Shown here piece after piece: positions 26,795 through 34,657 of a stretch of 64,000 nucleotides of DNA. The translations under genes were made by a program, and so were the position numbers. The stretch's first letter is position 1, and each line of letters begins with the position of its first letter. Where the stretch lies: positions 1 to 64,000 of the forward strand of contig NZ_JAQOSQ010000004.1 of assembly GCF_030068455.1 (NCBI RefSeq), given 5' to 3'. The notes under the pieces were generated by a model that worked only from the letters and a program-made list of their open reading frames with translations, searched no databases and had not been told where the DNA came from. This DNA comes from Roseofilum casamattae BLCC-M143 (GTDB taxonomy: Bacteria; Cyanobacteriota; Cyanobacteriia; Cyanobacteriales; Desertifilaceae).

Positions 26795-27310
26795 ATGAAT
26801 GATTCTTCTTATTTTCAATCAGAACCTCAGTCTTTCACAACGCTGCAGTTGGGTTGCCGAGTGTTATGGAGGGCGATCGCGGTAACTCTTGTCTCTTTCT
26901 CGACCTCAGCGATCGGTCAGTCCGCAGCCCAAGCTCAATTACCCTTAAATTCTAGCCAACACATGGCTAATTTTGTGCAATCGGTTCTGGAAATCGAACT
27001 CGCTCGGGAAACCACGTTACACAATACCCAAGGAGCAAATCCCAACGGAAGTATTCCAGTATTTGACTGCAACTTGGAAGTCGGTAATGCGATTAACACC
27101 ACTGGACTCTCCCATGATGTCATGAGCCATCTTCAGAATTTTTGCGGCCAATCCCAAGCAATTTTACAAAAATATAATTTATCTCCCAATGATTTTTATC
27201 AAATGAGGAGAGCTTACGGCGAAAATCCCAGACAGTACCCTCAAATCACCCAAAGCTTTCAAAGGTTATGTGAAAATAACCGTTATTCACAACTACAAAT
27301 CTGTCGTTAG
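26795..27310 (+). CDS. secreted DUF4168-like protein
   Basis: The 171-aa protein has an N-terminal hydrophobic segment (VLWRAIAVTLVSFSTSAIG) ending in AAQAQ, a signal-peptidase I type site. The mature part pairs a helix (HMANFVQSVLEIELARE) with a C-terminal segment ILQKYNLSPNDFYQMRRAYG followed by PRQYPQITQSFQRLC. This arrangement recalls DUF4168 of cyanobacterial periplasmic proteins. Three cysteines could form a disulfide. The function is unknown. Confidence 0.65.
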   Translation: MNDSSYFQSEPQSFTTLQLGCRVLWRAIAVTLVSFSTSAIGQSAAQAQLPLNSSQHMANFVQSVLEIELARETTLHNTQGANPNGSIPVFDCNLEVGNAINTTGLSHDVMSHLQNFCGQSQAILQKYNLSPNDFYQMRRAYGENPRQYPQITQSFQRLCENNRYSQLQICR

Positions 27311-27648
27311 AGAGGATTGCTTCTATTAATCTTCTGATAATTCAAGTGTTGCAGATGACAGCGAAACCAGTGACTGTTTGGTTTAAGGGAAAAGAAACAC
27401 GAGCGATTGCTCTAGTCAATCTTCTCGGAATGGTAATATAAAGTAGATATCGGTTGCCGCTAACAGATTCAGTACTAATTGAGAGCGAAGATTATCCGCT
27501 CTAGAGAGTATTAGCTCCTGGATCGCAATAGCCGATCGACCAATTTACTCATTCGAGGGAGTCAATTAAACTAAACGGAAGTAATGAGGCAACTCAAAGC
27601 GAAATCGTTCAATTGCAATCCCCTTAATCCAGACACAGAAGGTTAGCT
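27311..27648. other. 338-bp intergenic region, no gene seen
   Basis: No supported reading frame, tRNA or strong hairpin is visible. The region presumably holds the promoter of the glycosylphosphotransferase gene downstream, whose ATG at 27649 is preceded by AGAAGG. Confidence 0.4.
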
Positions 27649-29142
27649 ATGTCGGAGAATCTGCCCCGAACTCAGAACTCAGACCGTCAGCGTCAAGACA
27701 TTTCGGTAGATTTGCGAGTGCCGAAAATGATGCGCTTGCGCCGGGGAATGATATCTGCCCTACTTCGTATTCTTGCTTTTATTCTCTTGGATACGATGAT
27801 GGTTTCCTTGGCATGGAAAAGCGCCAAAGTCGTTGTTGAAGGGATTTCTTGGTTACAATCAGTACCTTCATTCCAACTGCTGGCTCATACGCCCAAACAA
27901 CCGGGATTCTTGTTTCCGATCCTGGTCGTTACCATTGGCATGATTGCCACGGGTGGGTTATATGGCGATCGCTATCATCGTCGGCAATTCGGGCATCTGT
28001 TACGAAGCATTACCATGTCCCAAGGGATTTTAATTATTATCGCGTTTATTTATCAACCCGGTTTAATTATTTCCCGCTCGATGTTTTTCCTGTCTTGGAT
28101 ATTTGTCATCCTCTATGTCGTGACTGCTCGCTTAGTTTCAGAAGCAACAATTACGACTCTTCGCCGTCACGGAAGAGTTCCCCGTCGCATCTTCCTGATT
28201 GGCAACCCAAAAGATACTCTGATTGCTAAAATTGCCTTGAAACTCGACAGCAATAAGGAATTTGCTATTGTCGGCCAGCTCGATCTTTCCAAAGCAACCC
28301 ATCGTTCGCAATGGGAACATATTCTCGAACACATTAATGAATTAGGGGTAGGTGAAGTATTTTTCTGTTCCTGGAGTTTAGTGGGCAATGCGATGCAAAT
28401 CTACTGGAGCTTAAAAAACTCAGGGATTGCCTTAAGAATTTTACCGATCGGACTGGAGATTCCCCACCACAATCCTCAGATTGAAATGATTGGAGGAATG
28501 CCGAGTATTCAATTTCAACCCCCCAGTTTACTCGGCACTGATTTTATGCTGAAGCGAGGGTTTGATTTATTCGTTGCCATTACCTTACTGGCCATCGGTA
28601 GTCCTCTATTTATTGCGATCGCGATCGCCATCAAACTCGACTCGCCCGGACCGATCTTTTTCAAACAAACTCGAATGGGATTAAAGGGACGACACTTTAA
28701 GGTATGGAAATACCGAACCATGGTAATTAATGCCGATCGACTCCTGAAAGAGTTAGAAACCAAAAATGAAATGCAAGGTGGAGTGTTGTTCAAAATGAAA
28801 GACGATCCTCGCATTACCAAAGTCGGTAAATTTCTCCGGCGCTACAGTTTAGACGAACTCCCTCAAATTATTAATGTTCTGATTGGAGAAATGAGTTTAG
28901 TCGGTCCCCGCCCCTTACCTTTACGGGATATTGAAGGATTTGCCGAACATCATTTTATGCGACACAATGTTCTACCCGGCATTACAGGACTTTGGCAGGT
29001 ATCCGGTCGATCGGACATCAAGAATTTTGAAGATGCTTTCAAATTAGATATGTCTTATATTAATAACTGGTCTTTAGCTCTGGACTTTGAGATTATATTG
29101 CGTACGGTTAAAGTTGTTTTCGGCCGCAGAGGAGCGTATTAG
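27649..29142 (+). CDS. polyprenyl glycosylphosphotransferase (exopolysaccharide initiating enzyme)
   Basis: The 497-aa membrane protein starts polysaccharide assembly by transferring a sugar-1-phosphate to undecaprenyl phosphate. The N-terminal half has four to five hydrophobic helices (about 40-170) and a Rossmann-like CoA-binding-type segment (RRIFLIGNPKDTLIAKIA). The C-terminal catalytic module (about 300-497) begins KRGFDLFVAITLLAIGSPLF. It contains SPGPIFFKQTRMG, FKVWKYRTM, DDPRITKVGKFLRRYSLDEL and LVGPRPLP, all diagnostic of the WbaP/WcaJ family. The sugar specificity is not visible. No other polysaccharide genes are adjacent, but the GT9 gene near the left end could contribute to the same surface. 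Confidence 0.93.
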   Translation: MSENLPRTQNSDRQRQDISVDLRVPKMMRLRRGMISALLRILAFILLDTMMVSLAWKSAKVVVEGISWLQSVPSFQLLAHTPKQPGFLFPILVVTIGMIATGGLYGDRYHRRQFGHLLRSITMSQGILIIIAFIYQPGLIISRSMFFLSWIFVILYVVTARLVSEATITTLRRHGRVPRRIFLIGNPKDTLIAKIALKLDSNKEFAIVGQLDLSKATHRSQWEHILEHINELGVGEVFFCSWSLVGNAMQIYWSLKNSGIALRILPIGLEIPHHNPQIEMIGGMPSIQFQPPSLLGTDFMLKRGFDLFVAITLLAIGSPLFIAIAIAIKLDSPGPIFFKQTRMGLKGRHFKVWKYRTMVINADRLLKELETKNEMQGGVLFKMKDDPRITKVGKFLRRYSLDELPQIINVLIGEMSLVGPRPLPLRDIEGFAEHHFMRHNVLPGITGLWQVSGRSDIKNFEDAFKLDMSYINNWSLALDFEIILRTVKVVFGRRGAY

Positions 29143-29147
29143 AATAT

Positions 29148-29258
29148 ATGGTATTAGATGTGGTGAATCGGTTAGAGAAGAGCAACCCAGGAAATATTCT
29201 TGCTCCAACCTCTCCAGTTGGCCCGAACGGAACTCCGGGCAATGGTTCTAATCCGTAG
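29148..29258 (+). CDS. candidate 36-aa small protein downstream of the glycosylphosphotransferase
   Basis: An ATG 6 nt after the preceding stop opens a 36-codon frame that begins MVLDVVNRLEKSNPGN and ends in a Pro/Gly/Asn-rich tail (GPNGTPGNGSNP). A GAGGAG lies about 14 nt upstream, within the preceding gene, so translation could be coupled. The frame overlaps the 3' end of thf1 by 11 bp. Without comparative data it may be a chance frame. Confidence 0.3.
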   Translation: MVLDVVNRLEKSNPGNILAPTSPVGPNGTPGNGSNP

Positions 29259-29982
29259 ATTCTGCCGCAGTCTCGGTGCTATCTTCAGATTGGCTCGAAG
29301 TAGAGGCTTCTTTTTGCAACGCTCGCTCTTGACGCTTCTTCCGTTCCGCTTCGCGCATATCTTTTAAAACGGCTTGCGCTTGCTTCATCTTCTCCAGATT
29401 GGAACGATAGAGTTCTGTATCCTTTTGCAGCTTTTCTAAGGATAAAGATAACCCTTGCGCCACGCTCTCTAAAGCGCGATCGCGGCTCTCTTCTTCCTCC
29501 ATGCGTTGGGCATCAACAGCAACAATCAATGTGTATAACCCGATCGCAAACAAACGACTGTATTTAAACTTAGTATTCTCCGAAACCTTGCGTATGGTAT
29601 CGCGCAACCGGTGCGCTCCCTCTCCTTCATTGGGATCGGACAATAACGCTACTACAGCATCGCCAGACCAATCCCCAATCTCATCGAGAATAGCCGTAGC
29701 ATCATTGCGATAAACATTTGTGTCGCTTTCCAATGCCTGACACAGTGCAGTGAAGATCGAATCTTTATCTGCCTCTGGTAAATATCCTTCCATAAATCGG
29801 TCAAAGGATGAGACGACCCCCAAGGCATAAACCGGGTCGTATTGAAAGTCCACATTGACCGACAACAAATGCATCTCTACCATTAACTCTTCTACCACTC
29901 GGCGATAGATCGAATTAATAGGTCGGGTGTGATGAGTATAAAAAGCGCGCTTAGTATCTGAGACAGTGCGGACAGTATTCAC
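29248..29982 (-). CDS. thf1: thylakoid formation / photosystem II biogenesis protein
   Basis: The 244-aa protein is Psb29/Thf1, which associates with FtsH proteases in thylakoids and supports photosystem II repair. The N-terminus MNTVRTVSDTKRAFYTHHTR, then RRVVEELMVEMHLLSVN and FQYDPVYALGVVSSFDRFM, are highly characteristic. The C-terminus is a charged coiled coil (KKRQERALQKE) ending in a Ser/Thr/Glu tail. The start is GTG at 29982, fixed by the conserved N-terminus. Confidence 0.95.
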   Translation of the reverse strand: MNTVRTVSDTKRAFYTHHTRPINSIYRRVVEELMVEMHLLSVNVDFQYDPVYALGVVSSFDRFMEGYLPEADKDSIFTALCQALESDTNVYRNDATAILDEIGDWSGDAVVALLSDPNEGEGAHRLRDTIRKVSENTKFKYSRLFAIGLYTLIVAVDAQRMEEEESRDRALESVAQGLSLSLEKLQKDTELYRSNLEKMKQAQAVLKDMREAERKKRQERALQKEASTSSQSEDSTETAAESTD

Positions 29983-30173
29983 AGCGACAATTCTTGAGAG
30001 TGAGCGATCCTATTCTCACCTCTTGAGGGCCCTTTGCCAAGACTCTCGACATAATTCGGGATCGCTCCGATCGCTCTCACAGAGTTCCCCATTAAGTAGA
30101 GCAACACTGTCGATCTATGGAATCTCTCCGCTCTCTCGGACCGTGCCACCCAAGCTCTAACCCGTGCTAGAGA

Positions 30174-30530
30174 CTAGCCAGCGACTCTGGGAACGCCCTC
30201 AAGAGCATCATTTTCGGTGTCAAAGATCTCGAATACCGAATCCATCATGGTCACCTCAAACACCAACTTGGCTTCGGGATGAACGTTGCAGATCCGAAAA
30301 GAGCCTTTGACTTTCTCCGCATCTCGCATTCCAGCGACGAGAGACGTTAGCCCAGAACTGTCGATAAAATTCACCTGGCCCAAATTCACCACTACGTGCC
30401 TACTGAGCTTAGAAATACATTCTTGTAGCTTCAACCGAAATTGCCAGGCGGTGGTGATATCCAAACGTCCGGTTGGGGTTAAAACAATAACGGTTGTCCC
30501 ATCTTCGGTTTCGTGTGTTCGTTGCTCCAT
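30174..30530 (-). CDS. STAS-domain anti-sigma factor antagonist
   Basis: The 118-aa single-domain protein has the SpoIIAA/RsbV fold: VIVLTPTGRLDITTAWQFRLKL, VVVNLGQVNFIDSSGLTSLV, then SFRICNVHPEAKLVFEV. Phosphoacceptor serine is at 58/59 in the conserved IDSSGL. In partner switching the unphosphorylated form binds an RsbW-like kinase and releases its target, and PP2C proteins reactivate it. Candidate partners in this window are the RsbW-like kinase at 55.5 kb and the PP2C proteins at 3.5 and 56 kb. The gene stands alone. Confidence 0.93.
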   Translation of the reverse strand: MEQRTHETEDGTTVIVLTPTGRLDITTAWQFRLKLQECISKLSRHVVVNLGQVNFIDSSGLTSLVAGMRDAEKVKGSFRICNVHPEAKLVFEVTMMDSVFEIFDTENDALEGVPRVAG

Positions 30531-30873
30531 TGCGATCGTCTACCTTCTCTGTAGGAATTGTGGACTTCTGGGTTGATTGTAGTATCTTCAATCGATTTGA
30601 AACAAGTCTTTAAGACCCATCATAAACCAGACTCCTAACATCGGAGCTAAACCCAGTCTTTTTTACAGTAGATTACCGAATGCGATCGCCTCAGTTGCTA
30701 AAATCGGGCAAAACTGCAATAATTCTTAATTCACAGCCCGTAAACCCAGCCCACAATGCTAACCTAAACTTCAATAATCGATCGTTGATACTAGCTCTGG
30801 TTTTCCCCGATCGGTATCAAAGTCTAGCCTTATCGGCCGTCCATTGAATTTTAGAGTGAGTATTGAATAGGCA
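30531..30873. other. 343-bp divergent intergenic region
   Basis: This separates the minus-strand STAS gene and the plus-strand SRPBCC gene. No reading frame is supported. It contains a terminator-like hairpin on the + strand (30629-30664) that belongs to no known gene, so a short transcript from the region is possible. Confidence 0.4.
30629..30664 (+). terminator. orphan terminator-like hairpin
   Basis: AGACT (30629-30633) pairs with AGTCT (30655-30659), and an alternative inner stem CTCC/GGAG (30632-30635 with 30643-30646) is possible. A run of six T spans 30659-30664. No plus-strand gene ends here, so it may terminate an unannotated small RNA or be fortuitous. Confidence 0.3.
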
Positions 30874-31401
30874 ATGCCCAATTTTTTGTCGAAATTATTC
30901 CGTCGGAAAAGCCGCAAAGTTCGCTACAGCCTGGCCAAAACCTATCGTACCGTTAGTTCTGCTTCGGTTGACGAGCTGTGGAAAACTGTGGTCGATCTGG
31001 CCGATGTCTCTTGGCATCCTCTGCTGACCAAAACCAATGTCCCCAGAGGCTTAGTTCCCAAGCCCGGCCTAATGTTCCGCGCTATGACCCGCTTTAGCCC
31101 GATTCCCATTCGCATTTTTGTCGAACGAGTCCGACCGGGAGAGTTGTTGAGCGTGAGAATTATGGCCATGCCCGGAATTGAAGAACAGACCATCTACCAA
31201 GTGGAATCCACCGTTTGCGGCACTCACATTTCCTATTCCGTCAGCTTGCGCGGTTGGCTTTCTCCGGTAGTCTGGTCATTTATTCGTCCCTATGCTGCCA
31301 AAGTTGCTGACGCTCTGGCGCAAGCAGCAGAACAAGCTGCGTTGCAGGGGAGTTCGGCCAAACCAACCAGCAGCAATAATTCAGTTGATTTCGGGTGGTG
31401 A
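30874..31401 (+). CDS. SRPBCC (START-like ligand-binding fold) protein
   Basis: The 175-aa protein has the polyketide-cyclase/START-like pattern: TYRTVSSASVDELWKTVVDL followed by WHPLLTKTNVPRGLVPKPG, then strands LLSVRIMAMPGIEEQTIYQV, and a long C-terminal helix (FIRPYAAKVADALAQAAEQAA). Such domains bind hydrophobic ligands. There is no signal peptide. It lies 65 bp upstream of mrp on the same strand, and may be co-transcribed with it. Substrate unknown. Confidence 0.75.
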   Translation: MPNFLSKLFRRKSRKVRYSLAKTYRTVSSASVDELWKTVVDLADVSWHPLLTKTNVPRGLVPKPGLMFRAMTRFSPIPIRIFVERVRPGELLSVRIMAMPGIEEQTIYQVESTVCGTHISYSVSLRGWLSPVVWSFIRPYAAKVADALAQAAEQAALQGSSAKPTSSNNSVDFGW

Positions 31402-31466
31402 GTTGCAATAATAAAGATAAAATTAAATATTGGTCGGCGAAATGCTGACCGCCAATCCAAGCACCA

Positions 31467-32552
31467 ATGTCCATGAAGAAGACCCTCAACCCCGAATCTG
31501 TCTTAGACGTATTGCGACCGGTACAAGACCCAGAACTGCAAAAGAGTTTGGTCGAGCTGAATATGATTCGTCAGATCGAAATTGACGCCGTCGGCAATGT
31601 CAGTTTTACTCTGGTTCTGACAACTCCAGCCTGTCCCCTGCGGGAATTTATCGTTGAGGACTGTACCAAAGCCGTGCAACAACTTCCCGGTGTTGGGGAA
31701 GTGAATGTTCGCGTGACGGCCGAAACTCCCCAGCAGAAAAATACTCTGCCCGATCGCCAAGGGATTGCAGGCGTTAAAAATATTATCGCGATCTCCAGTG
31801 GAAAAGGTGGGGTGGGTAAGAGCACCGTGGCAGCGAACGTGGCCGTTGCTCTCGCTCAAACCGGGGCAAAGGTAGGGTTGATTGATGCGGATATCTACGG
31901 GCCCAATGCTCCGACCATGTTGGGACTCGAGGGGGCGAATGTGATGGTGCAATCGAGCGATCGCGGCGATGTCCTCGAACCCGCCTTTAACCATGGCGTA
32001 AAGCTGGTTTCCATGGGGTTTTTGATCGAGAAAGACCAACCGGTGGTGTGGCGCGGCCCCATGCTCAATGGCGTGATTCGTCAGTTTCTCTACCAAGTCG
32101 AATGGGGTCAGTTAGATTATTTGATTGTGGATATGCCTCCAGGAACTGGAGATGCCCAGCTCACCTTAACCCAAGCCGTTCCCATGGTGGGCGCGATTAT
32201 TGTCACGACGCCGCAAACTGTAGCTTTGCTCGACTCCCGTAAGGGCTTGAAAATGTTCCAACAAATGGGAGTTCCAGTGTTGGGCATTGTGGAAAATATG
32301 AGTTATTTTATTCCTCCCGATCTGCCCGATCGCCACTACGATATTTTTGGGTCGGGAGGCGGCGAAAAAACCAGCCAAGAATTAGGAATTCCCTTATTAG
32401 GCTGCATTCCTCTAGAGATTTCCTTGCGCGAAGGAGGAGATACGGGATTGCCCATTGTGCTCGGCGCTCCCGAATCGGAATCGGCTAAATCTCTGGTGGC
32501 AATTGCTAAAGCGATCGCTGCTAAAATCTCGGTAACCGTTCTGGCAGGATAA
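31467..32552 (+). CDS. mrp: Mrp/ApbC iron-sulfur cluster carrier ATPase
   Basis: The 361-aa protein has an N-terminal MIP18-like (DUF59) domain (about 1-95: SVLDVLRPVQDPELQKSLVE, TLVLTTPACPLREFI) and a ParA-type ATPase (about 100-350). The deviant Walker A is SGKGGVGKSTVAANVA, and VDMPPGTGDAQLTLTQ and VENMSYFI are typical. It delivers Fe-S clusters to apoproteins such as photosystem I and respiratory components. The C-terminal CxxC of some homologues is not evident in the last part. ATG at 31467 or 31473. Confidence 0.93.
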   Translation: MSMKKTLNPESVLDVLRPVQDPELQKSLVELNMIRQIEIDAVGNVSFTLVLTTPACPLREFIVEDCTKAVQQLPGVGEVNVRVTAETPQQKNTLPDRQGIAGVKNIIAISSGKGGVGKSTVAANVAVALAQTGAKVGLIDADIYGPNAPTMLGLEGANVMVQSSDRGDVLEPAFNHGVKLVSMGFLIEKDQPVVWRGPMLNGVIRQFLYQVEWGQLDYLIVDMPPGTGDAQLTLTQAVPMVGAIIVTTPQTVALLDSRKGLKMFQQMGVPVLGIVENMSYFIPPDLPDRHYDIFGSGGGEKTSQELGIPLLGCIPLEISLREGGDTGLPIVLGAPESESAKSLVAIAKAIAAKISVTVLAG

Positions 32553-32668
32553 ATTAAGCGGATCGTCAATTGGCGATCGCCTCCGGGCGAGTCTTTAACT
32601 ATCGCGGATAGTCAAGATATACAGCATTTTCCGATCGATGCTCAATCCTTTTCCCTCCTCCTGAATCC

Positions 32669-33937
32669 ATGCGCAAATCCCTCTTTCAATCTCAATCCGT
32701 TCCTCGCATTCGCTGGCTCTCATTGCTCAATAGTTGGAAAAATCTCGATTGGGCGTTGTTGATCTTAGTCATTGGGTTAACCTTATTTGGCGGCCTGATG
32801 ATTCGCTCGACTCAACTCAATTTGGGATATACCGATTGGTTGCAACATTGGATTATAGGCGGCATTGGCTGCATCTTTGCCCTCTTCATTTCCCGCTGGC
32901 GTTACGAACTACTGATTCAGTGGCAATGGATTATTTATGGGATTACCAATGTCTCGTTACTCGCCGTTATTTTTGTCGGGACGACTGCATTAGGAGCGCA
33001 GCGCTGGATTACGATTGGGGGCTTTAACGTCCAACCGTCTGAATTTGCCAAATTAGGGTTAATTATTACCCTGGCAGCTCTGTTGCATAATAAAGGCGCT
33101 TCCACCCTCTCGGGTTTGTTTAAAACTCTAGCGATCGCTGCCGTACCTTGGGGTTTAGTCTTCTTACAGCCCGATCTAGGTACTTCTTTAGTCTTTGGCG
33201 CCATTTCTATGGGAATGCTCTATTGGGCGAATACCAATCCCGGTTGGCTCATTTTATTGGCTTCTCCCATCGTCTCAGTCGTATTATTTAATGTTTACTT
33301 ACCGGCTTGGTTTGCTTGGGTAGGATTGCTCGCTTTATTGGCATGGACGACCTTGCCCTGGCCGAGGTGGGGAACGGCTGCGATCGTTGCTATCAGTACA
33401 ATGTGCGGGTTTTTGGGCGATGTCTTTTGGGGAATTTTAAAAGACTATCAAAAAGATCGATTAATTTTATTTCTCAATCCGGAAAAAGACCCCTTGGGAG
33501 GGGGCTATCACTTAATTCAATCGCGGATTGCCATCGGTTCGGGACAGTTGCATGGGTCGGGATTGTATCAGGGAACGCAAACTCAACTGCATTTTATTCC
33601 GGAACAACATACGGATTTTATTTTTTCTGCGGTGGGTGAAGAGCTAGGCTTTATCGGTGCCATGGGCCTGTTGGTCGTCTTTTGGTTAATTTGTTTTCGC
33701 TTAGTCATGATTGCCCAAAATGCAAAGGAAAACTTTGGTTCTTTGTTGGCCATTGGCGTGTTATCCATGATTATTTTCCAGGTGATGGTGAATATCGGAA
33801 TGACGATTGGACTGGCGCCGGTGACGGGGATTCCTCTACCATGGATGAGTTACGGGCGATCGGCAATGCTGGCTAATTTTTTGGCGATCGGATTGGTTGA
33901 AGCGGTTGCCAATCACCGAAATCGAAATAAGTTTTAG
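32669..33937 (+). CDS. rodA: peptidoglycan polymerase of the SEDS family, RodA
   Basis: The 422-aa membrane protein has about ten hydrophobic helices and RodA/FtsW signatures: GAQRWITIGGFNVQPSEFAK, LQPDLGTSLVFG (catalytic Asp region, about 166-177), FLNPEKDPLGGGYHLIQSRI, and the C-terminal GIPLPWMSYGRSAML. RodA polymerises glycan strands during cell elongation. The last motif has Arg where many bacteria have Gly (SYGGS). It follows mrp by 116 bp on the same strand. Confidence 0.92.
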   Translation: MRKSLFQSQSVPRIRWLSLLNSWKNLDWALLILVIGLTLFGGLMIRSTQLNLGYTDWLQHWIIGGIGCIFALFISRWRYELLIQWQWIIYGITNVSLLAVIFVGTTALGAQRWITIGGFNVQPSEFAKLGLIITLAALLHNKGASTLSGLFKTLAIAAVPWGLVFLQPDLGTSLVFGAISMGMLYWANTNPGWLILLASPIVSVVLFNVYLPAWFAWVGLLALLAWTTLPWPRWGTAAIVAISTMCGFLGDVFWGILKDYQKDRLILFLNPEKDPLGGGYHLIQSRIAIGSGQLHGSGLYQGTQTQLHFIPEQHTDFIFSAVGEELGFIGAMGLLVVFWLICFRLVMIAQNAKENFGSLLAIGVLSMIIFQVMVNIGMTIGLAPVTGIPLPWMSYGRSAMLANFLAIGLVEAVANHRNRNKF

Positions 33938-33991
33938 ATAAATATAATTAAATTTCTACGCCTTCGCGATCGCGAAGCGCTGTATCCCTTC

Positions 33992-34657
33992 ATGAGCCAA
34001 TTAGACCATCCTATTGTTACCGAGAGCTTTGCGATTATCGATCGCGAGATAGGTTCCCATCAGCTCGATCCACAAGAATACGCGATCGCCCGTCGCATTA
34101 TCCACAGCACGGCTGACTTCCAGTTCAAAGACTTGCTGGCTTTTAGTCCCGATGGGATTCTCTCAGGAATTTCAGCGCTGCAACAGCAAACTCCCATTGT
34201 TACTGATGTTTCTATGGTGAAAATGGGGATTGCGAACCGGGTGGCGCGTACTTTTGGTAATCCGATCGTCACTGCCATCGAACATGCCACGACCCCCGAC
34301 CCCGGCAGAACCCGTACAGAGACCGGAATGATGCATCTCGTCCGTCAGTTTCCGCAAGCCATTTTTGTTATTGGCAATGCCCCCACGGCGCTGTTAGCCC
34401 TCTGTGAGGCGATCGCCAACCCTGAGGTGACTGAGCGAAGCCGAAGTCAGGTGACCGAGCGCAGCCGAGGTCAGGTGCAGCCAGCTCTGATTATTGGTGC
34501 TCCCGTTGGCTTTGTGGCTGTCGCCGAGGCGAAAGCGCGCTTAGCCGAGACAAAGGTTCCCCAAATTCGCGTTCTCGGCCGCAAAGGGGGATCGCCGGTG
34601 GCTGCCGCGATTGTGAATGCCTTAATTGGTTTAGCCGTAGAACAGGGGACGCCATGA
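33992..34657 (+). CDS. cobH: precorrin-8X methylmutase with inserted tandem repeat
   Basis: CobH/CbiC moves the C-11 methyl group to C-12 of precorrin-8X to give hydrogenobyrinate during B12 synthesis. The 221-aa protein has the family's DVSMVKMGIA, TPDPGRTRTETGMMHL and VIGNAPTALLALCEAI, and the C-terminal VRVLGRKGGSPVAAAIVNAL-like part. Between NPE and VQPALIIGAPVGFV lie 16 residues (146-161), two copies of VTERSR-x-Q, which I do not expect in the family. They are encoded by a 24-bp tandem repeat. The gene overlaps cobL by 4 bp (ATGA), so the two are translated together. No cobalamin riboswitch was seen upstream; a short palindrome containing GCGATCGC lies at 33962-33977. Confidence 0.93.
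   Translation: MSQLDHPIVTESFAIIDREIGSHQLDPQEYAIARRIIHSTADFQFKDLLAFSPDGILSGISALQQQTPIVTDVSMVKMGIANRVARTFGNPIVTAIEHATTPDPGRTRTETGMMHLVRQFPQAIFVIGNAPTALLALCEAIANPEVTERSRSQVTERSRGQVQPALIIGAPVGFVAVAEAKARLAETKVPQIRVLGRKGGSPVAAAIVNALIGLAVEQGTP
34427..34474 (+). repeat. 24-bp tandem repeat inserted in frame in cobH
   Basis: Unit 1 is 34427-34450 and unit 2 is 34451-34474; they differ at 4 of 24 positions. Each contains the core CTGAGCG/CCGAGCG-x-AGCCGA and has ends that pair with each other (TGAC...GTCA). The same unit occurs at 3419-3480 in an intergenic region. Both copies are exactly in frame and stop-free. Confidence 0.75.

Noticed and set aside
26704-26802. A 34-aa frame running from the holA terminus into the DUF4168-like gene
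   Set aside because: Low-complexity Met/Leu tail, no ribosome-binding site, and it overlaps the next start codon.
33938-33991. Cobalamin riboswitch upstream of cobH
   Set aside because: Only 54 bp separate rodA from cobH and no B12-box-like sequence is present; the palindrome at 33962-33977 is built around GCGATCGC.
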